Below are positions 58,901 to 64,000 of a DNA stretch of 64,000 nt, piece by piece (the stretch's first letter is position 1; each line of letters starts with the position of its first letter). A program made the position numbers and the translations under genes. The stretch covers positions 15,267,456-15,331,455 of the forward strand of contig NC_092182.1 in NCBI RefSeq assembly GCF_043641665.1. The letters are read 5' to 3'. The notes beneath the pieces are model-generated. The model was not told the origin of the DNA and did not search any database. It worked only from the letters and a program-made list of their open reading frames with translations. The stretch comes from Enoplosus armatus (Eukaryota; Chordata; Actinopteri; Centrarchiformes; Enoplosidae).

Positions 58901-59931
58901 GATTGGAGGCCTTGTGGCAACTTTGCGGCTTATTAAAAGCTCTGATAGTATTCAGTCTAGCTGTCTCTTTCTGACCATAGTAATGTGCGGTCACTGTTGA
59001 TTTGGACAGCTAAGGAGGACTTGTGAAAAGGTTTGTAATGCCGTGCTGGGAGGGATCAGACTATGGTCTGTTACAAATTGAGGCTGGTCGCTGCTCCAGT
59101 TGAAAAGATCCAGGATCAGAAGATAGTCAACTGGAGCGATCACAAGGCCTGAAGGGAGATCTGTCACTTGGCTGTTGCTTTCTGCATTTACACAATTCAC
59201 TGCTGAGACATATCCCAGCATCCCTTCATCAGTGCAGCTCCTGAATGTCGATTTATGCCAACTCCAGCAGGCAGCATGCAGTGAAGGCTTTGACTGAAAG
59301 GTTGTCAGAGAAATATGACAAGGAGTTTGTTTCCCTCCCTGCAGCCCTGGTTTATTGACTGCCATTGATTCAACATCAGGGCAACACCAGGCATCCTAGC
59401 ATTTTGTCACAAATCAAGTTAGCATAGCGCTCTCTTAGATCAATAGATCCACTCTCAAAAGACATTTCCTCAGAGGGTCAAAACAATGAATTATGTCCAG
59501 CACTGCCTTGAGCTCTGTCTGGGGCTACTGTCTGCTGCTTTAAGATTCACACTGCTTTGTTGGTTGAACAAAACATTGTATCAACTTTGTGGATTGAGTG
59601 TGCATATCTGACTGTGACAAAGTACAAGGCATTGTCATTTTGGTTTGCTTCCGAATAAGTCTATTCTTTTTTATGGCTGATCGTTTTAAAGGAAGAAGAA
59701 GACAACCCACTGAAGCCTGTTTATCCCAGCGATTACAACTTATGCCTGCTTAGCAGTCTACGAACGCATGGGAATGATGATGAGGAGCTTCGAATGCTGG
59801 CAAGTCTAAAAAGGGAGCAGGAGGAAGATGAATGTAGGGCCTCAGGCCTCAGTGCATCTCAGATCCACCAGTGTAATGTCAGCATCAGCATGAGCAGCGA
59901 CGACACCTCTACCTGGACCCACATCTCCATG
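37915..59931 (+). CDS. cfap20dc: CFAP20DC (C3orf67-like), CFAP20 domain-containing protein; 5' and central part of gene, 3' end not in window
   Basis: Joined coding exons: 37915-37935, 38042-38131, 38748-38841, 38937-39009, 39992-40106, 40252-40399, 40854-41000, 43732-43895, 44025-44133, 45879-45989, 46094-46222, 47633-47955, 57619-57957, 59692-59931. They keep one frame for 2103 nt (701 codons), every junction is GT-AG, and an optional exon may lie at 48927-49007. Residues 1 to about 185 form a CFAP20-like domain: it opens MFRNNYQ, has [14 protein letters not shown] near residue 100, WSTLCIDLV at 132 and CKVRRIFT near 162, all matching the C3orf67/CFAP20 family as I know it. The tail is Ser/Pro/acid-rich and ends in the window with the conserved SGLSASQ...CNVSIS block. 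CFAP20 itself is an axonemal inner-junction protein; the role of CFAP20DC is poorly known, so a ciliary role is inference. The human protein is close to 690 residues and ends beyond this block, so the last exons are probably past 64,000. Confidence 0.93.
38042..38131 (+). CDS. cfap20dc: CFAP20DC exon 2, residues 8-37
   Basis: Acceptor cgcag ends at 38041 and donor gtgagt starts at 38132. The 30 codons begin [15 protein letters not shown] and end GGPSAIHK, closely matching the start of the human C3orf67 CFAP20 domain (GGAFVEIFSAQGK as I recall). Phase 0 to 0. Confidence 0.93.
38132..38747 (+). other. CFAP20DC intron 2
   Basis: 616 bp between exons 2 and 3. The open frame running into exon 3 from 38547 is intronic read-through. 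No repeat seen. Confidence 0.7.
38748..38841 (+). CDS. cfap20dc: CFAP20DC exon 3, residues 38-68 plus 1 nt
   Basis: A pyrimidine-rich acceptor (ttccctcag) ends at 38747 and donor gtaagt starts at 38842. It encodes [19 protein letters not shown] and then [11 protein letters not shown]. The EGSSQT block is conserved with the human protein. Ends in phase 1; the split codon gives Leu with exon 4. Confidence 0.92.
38937..39009 (+). CDS. cfap20dc: CFAP20DC exon 4, residues 69-93
   Basis: Acceptor tcttag ends at 38936 and donor gtaagt starts at 39010. It encodes [16 protein letters not shown] and KDFSIELV, matching the LGLIQRFLVLQ segment of the family. Intron 3 is only 95 bp. Ends in phase 2. Confidence 0.92.
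39010..39991 (+). other. CFAP20DC intron 4
   Basis: 982 bp, AT-rich, no element recognised. Confidence 0.7.
39992..40106 (+). CDS. cfap20dc: CFAP20DC exon 5, residues 93-131
   Basis: Acceptor attcacag ends at 39991 and donor gtgagt starts at 40107. It encodes [20 protein letters not shown] and [14 protein letters not shown]. The [20 protein letters not shown] block is almost the same as I recall for human C3orf67 and is one of the strongest matches in the window. Confidence 0.95.
40252..40399 (+). CDS. cfap20dc: CFAP20DC exon 6, residues 132-180 plus 1 nt
   Basis: Acceptor tatctcag ends at 40251 and donor gtaatg starts at 40400. It encodes [19 protein letters not shown], then the [10 protein letters not shown] strand that corresponds to CRIRRVYF of CFAP20. 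This completes the core of the CFAP20 domain. Ends in phase 1. Confidence 0.94.
40400..40853 (+). other. CFAP20DC intron 6
   Basis: 454 bp. Holds the GA microsatellite at 40600-40623 and nothing else I can name. Confidence 0.7.
40600..40623. repeat. (GA)n microsatellite in intron 6
   Basis: Pure GA run of about 12 units in the CFAP20DC intron between exons 6 and 7. Confidence 0.93.
40854..41000 (+). CDS. cfap20dc: CFAP20DC exon 7, residues 181-229
   Basis: Acceptor ttttaatctag ends at 40853 and donor gtaggt starts at 41001. It encodes [20 protein letters not shown], matching the human IPRSC...DVPQVTQLLNM segment just after the CFAP20 domain. Ends in phase 1. A second GT four bases downstream would shift the frame. 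Confidence 0.92.
41043..41378. mobile_element. Small hAT-like non-autonomous element in intron 7
   Basis: The left end CGGTGGTGGAGAGTAACT and the inverted right end CAGTGGTTGGAAAAGTACT form imperfect terminal repeats. Flanks TCAATAAA (41035-41042) and TCAATAGA (41379-41386) agree at 7 of 8 bases, as expected for an aged hAT duplication. The body, with repeated 'gtactt' tracts, resembles a very common teleost element that starts CAGTGGTGGAAAGTA. No ORF. Confidence 0.78.
41534..41990 (+). mobile_element. Tc1/mariner-like transposase C-terminal remnant
   Basis: The + strand reads [19 protein letters not shown], then [12 protein letters not shown], a Trp-Asp-Glu-Leu-Glu segment (TSGMNWNIE region) and [20 protein letters not shown]. 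This is the order of the DDE C-terminal half of a piscine Tc1-like transposase. The frame is broken by indels, and a TIR-like end (tgtccacatacttta) follows at 41966. Non-functional, within CFAP20DC intron 7. Confidence 0.82.
43732..43895 (+). CDS. cfap20dc: CFAP20DC exon 8, residues 230-284
   Basis: Acceptor tttctttcag ends at 43731. The tail segment [16 protein letters not shown] matches GSKVLGPPPLSGRRNN in human. I chose the donor gtaaac at 43896. An earlier GT at 43873 would put exon 9 in a frame that hits a stop after four codons, while 43896 leaves both exons open. Ends in phase 0. Confidence 0.82.
44025..44133 (+). CDS. cfap20dc: CFAP20DC exon 9, residues 285-320
   Basis: Acceptor ctccgcag ends at 44024 and donor gtaaat starts at 44134. 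It encodes [20 protein letters not shown] and then a Ser/His-rich end. This is low-complexity tail with little family signal of its own; it is supported by the open frame, the splice sites and phase agreement on both sides. Ends in phase 1. Confidence 0.75.
44134..45878 (+). other. CFAP20DC intron 9
   Basis: 1,745 bp with the repeat at 44556-44845 and an acidic mini-exon-like segment at 45313-45338 that I rejected because its phase does not fit. Confidence 0.65.
44556..44845. repeat. Teleost interspersed repeat in CFAP20DC intron 9
   Basis: The run TGTGGACCCAAAAGCACGAC, then GAGAAGGGAGCTGGCAG, GGTGGACCAGTATATAGAC and ACCCAGGACAGAAATATAG follows the layout of a fish repeat that starts TGGACCC(A)AAATGCAGAC. 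No coding capacity. Confidence 0.5.
45879..45989 (+). CDS. cfap20dc: CFAP20DC exon 10, residues 321-357
   Basis: Acceptor gaatgtag ends at 45878 and donor gtaaac starts at 45990. The encoded [14 protein letters not shown]...RERLASS resembles the human QHPHPPQEPSADKN...RERTETPSGSS stretch. The acceptor pyrimidine tract is weak, but the frame and homology fit. Phase 1 to 1. Confidence 0.78.
46094..46222 (+). CDS. cfap20dc: CFAP20DC exon 11, residues 358-400
   Basis: Acceptor ttagcag ends at 46093 and donor gtgagg starts at 46223. It encodes a basic, Pro-rich segment ([18 protein letters not shown], then a Gln/Arg-rich end). The acceptor is a tandem TAGCAG, so a 3-nt longer form starting at 46091 adds one Ala without a frameshift. 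Phase 1 to 1. Confidence 0.75.
46223..47632 (+). other. CFAP20DC intron 11
   Basis: 1,410 bp, with a CCA repeat at 46607. Nothing else recognised. Confidence 0.65.
46607..46629. repeat. (CCA)n short tandem repeat in intron 11
   Basis: Six to seven CCA/CAC units in a CFAP20DC intron. Confidence 0.8.
47633..47955 (+). CDS. cfap20dc: CFAP20DC exon 12, residues 401-508
   Basis: Acceptor ttttattttag ends at 47632 and donor gtatgt starts at 47956. Two short blocks match the human tail: [16 protein letters not shown] against DIFTFSSRPRSAPHG, and [11 protein letters not shown] against EDDFYGGDSSEE. The rest is Ser/Glu/Gln-rich and probably disordered. Ends in phase 0. Confidence 0.9.
48927..49007 (+). 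CDS. Possible extra CFAP20DC exon, 27 codons, phase 0-0
   Basis: Lies between a gtgcag acceptor (ending 48926) and a gtatgg donor (49008). It is open in the frame that exon 12 hands on, and keeps the frame for the exon at 57619 whether included or skipped. It encodes [20 protein letters not shown] and then DDLCKLQ. I see no match to the human tail as I know it, the acceptor has a poor pyrimidine tract, and 81 open bases can arise by chance. Confidence 0.35.
50664..50686. repeat. (CAA)n short tandem repeat
   Basis: Seven CAA units in the large CFAP20DC intron. Confidence 0.85.
51356..52191. mobile_element. Non-autonomous hAT-type DNA transposon with 8-bp TSD
   Basis: The left end CAGTGGCGAGCCGT and the reverse complement of the right end CAGTGGTGAGCCGT match at 13 of 14 bases, and both continue into similar AGGCCTTC sequence. 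It is flanked on both sides by TTTATATT (51348-51355 and 52192-52199), a perfect 8-bp target duplication, which is the hAT hallmark. 836 bp long with no transposase ORF, so a deletion derivative or MITE. It sits in a CFAP20DC intron, inside the 3' tail of an older LINE. Confidence 0.88.
52440..53417 (-). pseudogene. LINE ORF2 reverse transcriptase remnant
   Basis: Minus-strand fragments of the RT: NNYRPIS near 53100, the catalytic YADD box at 52908-52919 followed by TQIYL, and the C-terminal LHWLPV...[13 protein letters not shown] segment. Only about 180 nt separate NNYRPIS from YADD; intact elements of this type need several hundred, so the palm core is largely deleted. Many stops. Confidence 0.8.
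53650..54240 (-). pseudogene. LINE ORF2 endonuclease remnant
   Basis: AP-endonuclease-like domain of the same LINE. The minus strand reads [19 protein letters not shown], then [17 protein letters not shown] and [18 protein letters not shown]. It ends QGHTLDLV. Interrupted by a stop after NFVNVS and by frame changes. Confidence 0.8.
54530..55753 (-). pseudogene. LINE ORF1 remnant with SGNH-hydrolase-like domain
   Basis: Broken ORF1 of the LINE above. The N-terminal part (55753 leftwards) is coiled-coil-like ([20 protein letters not shown]). The GTND motif and the following segment up to about 54600 look like the esterase domain known from CR1/L2 ORF1 proteins. At least one in-frame stop follows VKQQ and further breaks occur after the EHLAF segment. 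Confidence 0.75.
57619..57957 (+). CDS. cfap20dc: CFAP20DC exon 13, 113 codons
   Basis: Acceptor tttctttcag ends at 57618 and donor gtactg starts at 57958. It begins [17 protein letters not shown], and its [15 protein letters not shown] block matches LPTTCLSPTGRRCG in the human tail. Ser/Thr/Pro/Gln-rich, likely disordered. Phase 0 to 0, so the optional exon upstream is skippable. Confidence 0.9.
57958..59691 (+). other. CFAP20DC intron 57958-59691
   Basis: 1,734 bp with the third copy of the 4575 repeat family. The 124-codon minus-strand frame at 58991-59365 has no recognisable domain and is probably chance. Confidence 0.6.
58560..58770. repeat. Interspersed repeat family, copy 3 of 3 (in CFAP20DC intron)
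   Basis: Shares CAACTGTTTCC, GCTTTGATAAATCCACTGTA and CAGCACTAAACATCAGACAG with the copies at 4575 and 19478. The most diverged of the three. Confidence 0.55.
59692..59931 (+). CDS. cfap20dc: CFAP20DC exon 14, 80 codons; last exon found in window
   Basis: Acceptor gttttaaag ends at 59691 and donor gtctgt starts at 59932. It contains [16 protein letters not shown] and [20 protein letters not shown], nearly identical to the human ELQMLASLRWQQNEE...HGLSASQVDNCNVSISTSSDD block, the best conserved part of the tail. Phase 0 to 0. The reading frame remains open for four codons past 59987 only into intron, so a downstream exon is expected. Confidence 0.93.
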
Positions 59932-61984
59932 GTCTGTACTGTCATACTCTCTCTAACTCTTGATCTTTCATTGGCAATTCTTCACTAACAAGCAACACTA
60001 GTGTGCAGCTCATCTACTATTTACAACCATTAGTAGGTTGTCCCTCTTTTTATCTTCCATCTGGAATAATTTTTTTGACCCTGGTTGATCCTCACCCTTG
60101 CTAATTTCCATTTCAAGCCCCCAACTTATGCCACCATGAACTGCTAATGCACCTCTTTCTCCAGCGTGTTTTCTGCATTACAAAAGATTATGGAGATAGA
60201 AACACAGTAATTGGCCTCTTACGGCTTTTAAAAGTACACTGGCATAATATCCACGGTTCCCCCAGTGACTCAAAATTATTTAGGTCATTTGAAATGATCC
60301 CCAGAAGTCTTTTTAGAATTCAAAGATAGTATAGTTTGCTCTTGGCTATTGAAGGTCATTTAGATCTATGGTCTATTAGCATAAGCACATTGCACTTATG
60401 AAGGGAGAACACTGCCCTGCCTGGCCCCACTGGGTCCACTGTAGGATCCCCAGTGAGCACAATCATTACAGATGCTCGAGTTATAGGCCTGTTACCAATT
60501 CTATATATGCAGGTTTCCATTAATATACTGAGATTCGAGCAGAGCACAATGAATAGTGGTATTACCACAGGGATTATCATCTCATGGTTCTTTTTTGAGG
60601 ACACAGTGATGTGGTCACCAGTAATAACATGTGTCTTTAGACCTTGCAGTGGGTACAGTTTTCCTCAGGGACACGATGGGATTTACATTTGACTTGATCA
60701 AACCCTGAAGTGATGTTTTCAGAATCAGCTGCAGTGCTTTACAATTCTAAATAAATATGGCAACAGCACCACCATCAGCATATTGAGGAAATGCTTGCCA
60801 ATAAAGAGGAAGAGAGATAAAGAAAGACACGAGCCATAAAAGTGATTTTTCAGATAGAAATATAGTTTTGGGAACATTGTAGCAAATAAAACTTCAAAAA
60901 GGACCTAATAAGTGTCTGTGAAAGATAAAAACAATTGATGGTTTTGGGACCTAGGAAAAGAATAGTCTCTGTCTGGGGCAGGGACTCCTCCACTAGAACT
61001 GACAAGCCATTTCTTGTCCGTGGATGTTGTGATTTCGAGTGGCCCTGCTGTTGCCATCTATGCTGTTGCTGCTTCTGGCTCTGCTGCTGAAGCTGTTGTA
61101 CCAGCCCAGACATAACTTCACCCCCAGGAGATTGCATGCAATGCTCCGGTTGCTAGGTTGAACACGAAAGAATGACCTTGTAGATTGTATGATTGTGGTA
61201 ATCTAGATTACAGTATGTGGTTCTGGATTTGATACATATTCTCTCTGTGGTCTGGTTCAGCTCTCCCACTGTCATATCAGATTTGGCTTTTTTTCTGTTG
61301 GACCATGATGATGATTACAGCTACAGACGGCAGATTGAAAAAAAGAAAACACTCAAAGAGTAAAACTACAACCAAAATCTTTTTAGTATAGAATACTCAG
61401 CCCATTCTTGGCTTGAAAAGAGGCTGTTTCTTCTGTCACAATTTTACATAAAGGTGAGCTGTCAAATACATCTTATGATGGGATGAAACGTTTATTAAAA
61501 TTTTCAACCACATTCATTAATAAGAGAGTGATTATCACATTTAATTATGAGAGCAATGTGAAGGACTCAATCTAATCTCAAAACTCTTACTAAACATAAT
61601 AACAGAATCTATGATTGCACCTTAAAAATTGGAGTAGGTAATTATCAGATTTAGTTTTGCGTATAAAGATAATACTTACTGCTGTCTAAAATTCTGTCAG
61701 TCAGTGTTTGTGCCAGAAACTCATGCAATAGATCATGATATATTTTTGTTTCAAACAGCATGAGCAAGTTAAGGGGTGAAATTATGATTGACAGCAATGA
61801 GGGTACGTTTATTAGAAAAATATGAATCTGGTAGACCATCAGTTCCCGAAGGGGGTGGTAAATACAATATGGAATTAACGTGAGTATTTCTCCTAGCATA
61901 TACATTTAGAGCAACATAGCCAATGTTTTGAAGAAGAGTTAAGTTATTGTGCAGTGAAACAACTCTTTTGTTTTCCTGTCACAT

Positions 61985-62140
61985 CTAAACGACTTATATC
62001 CAGCAACACTGGCATTGAGCCAGGTTTCTGTGAGGACAGTCTGGCGTAGTTTCACTTAATAACACAAGTCCAATTCTGGAAGCAAGCTCCTTACATTTAG
62101 GTGTGTGAGGCTTAGTCCGAGATATTTCTTAAAGTCAACG
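61985..62140 (-). mobile_element. LINE endonuclease N-terminal fragment, minus strand
   Basis: The minus strand reads LSLTHLNVRSLLPELDL and then VLTETWLNASVAGYKSFRCD, the opening of a LINE endonuclease. There is a stop between the two blocks. The rest of the element was not followed confidently; some of the flanking 61,650-62,140 may belong to it. Confidence 0.65.
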
Positions 62141-62959
62141 GAGGGTTGTTAGTATGAGATGTGTAAGATAGATTTCGGGGAAATAGTATTAGGAGGAAGT
62201 GATAGTTCTGAGATTCACTAATGTGCTGCTCAGCGTGCACTTCTGCCAAGGCAGTAGCACAACGGAGGGTAAAAAACAAGAAATAGCATATACAGAAGCA
62301 GAAAAACAGCCACTAGAGTGGAGCTGATCCACCAGCCATCACCTGGAAACTGCCTTGATAAATAAGGCAGTAAGATGGATGTTGAAAAGAAACTATCTGG
62401 CACTAGCACTGTTTTGTTGATCATCATTGCCAAACAGGTCTGTGCAGCCCCGAAATGCTGTGCAGCATCATTTTATAACCAAATGTTTTGAACCTGAAGG
62501 TTTCTGCTGAGTTTTATGTCTCCATAACAGGGGGCAGGCAAAGGGCCAGAATGTCGATCAGAGCCAAGAAGACAAGCTCTTTTAGGTTTTCTGATTGTTG
62601 TAGCATCATTTGACCCTGCGTGCCGGATAACAGATGATGCACATATAGATACAGATAGATAGATATGTAGTAGGGGGGGAATAGTGGAGCTTGAGCACCA
62701 GAATAGCTAAATGTTTGAGCATCAGTCAAAGAGACTAGTCCAGCAATAGAGGTGCCAGCTATAAGAGCCAACTAGAAGGTGGGCTGGATTGAGGACCATA
62801 CTTGATGTGTAGCGACCTATTAGCCAACACCTATCCTGGGTTTTTCTGGGAAGCTGTACAGCAGGTAGTGTTTCAGGCAAGTCATCTGTTCAGATGTGTT
62901 CACCCTCCTGACCACATTTTGCTGTTGGATTAAGAGGTGATGTCTGTTCAAAATAAGTA

Positions 62960-63225
62960 ATGTGCTTCTGTTGGCAGCAGATGTACTTCTAATTATTTTA
63001 GACCTAAGCGTTCCCTTTGATTCTGTACTTCATGTAAGTTTAAATGACCATTTGAGGCGCCGGGTTTAATATTACAAATAAAGTACAGAAATGATTCAGC
63101 TCCTACCTCCCCAATAGTATTTTCTCCATCACCCCACAGGTAACTCATCATCATCAGTACATATTACCTGCAGAAGTCTACAGGGTACAATTTTAGGTCC
63201 CGTCTTATTTTTAGAAGAGGATTAA
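62960..63225 (+). mobile_element. LINE reverse transcriptase fragment, plus strand
   Basis: The + strand reads LLIILDLSVPFDSVLH (RT motif A, usually LDLSAAFDTVDH), then after about 130 nt TCRSLQGTILGPVLF (usual form GVPQGSILGPLLF). Frameshifts separate the blocks. Opposite orientation to the endonuclease fragment near 62,000, so a separate insertion or an inversion. Confidence 0.75.
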
Positions 63226-64000
63226 ATACAGAAGGCACTGAAGCACACATATACCTAAAATTTACTTTAGCAATGCAAAGACTACAGCTCCAACATGACT
63301 GCTCCTTCATCAACGTCATGTAATGTAATAGCCTTTAAGCAGGCACTAGACTTAAATAGCCTCCTGAGGCTATAATATGGTCTGGAGAGTAATAGAGATG
63401 GAGAGGCTAACGCGCTTGTGTTTCTTACAGCTGAATATTGCCACATATTGTAAGTGAAACCATTCTTATCTTCTACCTCAGTTAAAAGACAGCTCAAAAA
63501 GAATGTGGCTGTTAGTGTTTTAAAAGGCGCCCAATCACAAATACAAGCCAGCTCCAATCCTTTGTTACCGCTCAGAGTACATCTTCATTTCTGAACAGAT
63601 TATAAGATTTTACAGCTCCATTGATCTTTGTTTAGTCACCCTTCATTTTTCACCCATGTTTTCTGCATCTTTCTGCTCTCCACATTTTTCTTGTGTGTGT
63701 TTTTCTCTTCTCTGCCAGAAAGGCTACGATCTTTCATACTTGACTTGTTAGCCAGTTAGCACAGCACACAACACAGAAGAGGATTCTTTTTTGTCCTGAC
63801 CTGAACAGGCTGCACAAGGATTTCCATAAACTGCAGAAGCTTTAAGCTCAATTTGTGGTTGTGCTTTTGGGTTCTTTTGTGAAGACTTTCCTTGTCTAGC
63901 TTGGGTTTGGTCCAGTATTGTTGTTGATGTCTGCCTGTAGATTTCAATGAGGCATTATGTGGGATGTCCTCGCCCTGCATTTGAGTGATGCTTGGTCGAA

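Larger units (their letters stand above)
59932..64000 (+). other. CFAP20DC downstream intron, LINE fragments
   Basis: No further CFAP20DC exon was recognised. Holds LINE pieces at 61985-62140 (minus) and 62960-63225 (plus). A Gln-rich minus-strand stretch (60990-61110) followed by TETILFLGPKTI near 60950 may be another decayed LINE piece. Confidence 0.5.

Noticed and set aside
58991..59365. 124-codon minus-strand frame
   Set aside because: No domain, no splice context, lies in a CFAP20DC intron and has random-looking composition.
60356..60692. Hydrophobic minus-strand frame with PVVIPLFIVLCSNLSILM, considered as a membrane protein
   Set aside because: A single short frame without neighbours in phase; it lies in a repeat-rich intron and is probably a decayed repeat.

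Overview
The window looks like nuclear DNA from a teleost fish, probably a percomorph. The evidence is the low gene density, the GT-AG introns, the abundant CA/TG microsatellites and several interspersed repeats I recognise as common in teleost genomes (from memory, not from a search). There are no bacterial-style operons, rRNA or tRNA genes, CRISPR arrays or long uninterrupted ORFs.

Positions 1 to about 37,600 hold no protein-coding gene I can support. This stretch is unique sequence mixed with old repeats: a homologous pair near 833 and 3875, a SINE/MITE-like element at 3073, one family copied at 4575 and 19478, a 600-bp teleost repeat at 11368, and a repeat at 16400 split by a SINE-like tail. 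There are also CA, TG and AT microsatellites. In human the upstream neighbour of the gene described next is FHIT, transcribed in the same direction. I looked for FHIT coding exons and found none, so this block is most simply intergenic.

The one clear gene is CFAP20DC (human C3orf67; CFAP20 domain-containing), on the + strand from its start codon at 37915 to at least 59931. I could join 14 coding exons in a consistent phase, giving 701 codons. A fifteenth, optional exon of 27 codons may lie at 48927-49007. Exons 1-7 encode the CFAP20-like domain and the rest encode a long low-complexity tail. The C-terminal exons were not found and probably lie past 64,000. The promoter carries a near-perfect RFX X-box (37671-37684) and a perfect palindromic CRE (37901-37908) ending 6 bases before the ATG, which suits a cilium-related gene.

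The introns hold the most interesting mobile DNA. In the large intron 49008-57618 lies a decayed LINE (minus strand, about 51336-55800) with a GTND/SGNH-esterase-like ORF1, an endonuclease and a remnant reverse transcriptase. Its 3' tail is interrupted by an 836-bp non-autonomous hAT-type element (51356-52191) with matching inverted ends and a perfect 8-bp target duplication. Intron 7 holds a second small hAT-like element (41043-41378) and a Tc1-like transposase remnant. Two further LINE fragments in opposite orientations sit near 62,000 and 63,000.

I did not find a convincing undescribed biological system. The points most worth checking are the promoter X-box/CRE pair, the datable LINE/hAT nesting, the optional exon, the alternative splice sites in exons 8 and 11, and a coding-like minus-strand segment at 21886-22107 that I cannot identify.
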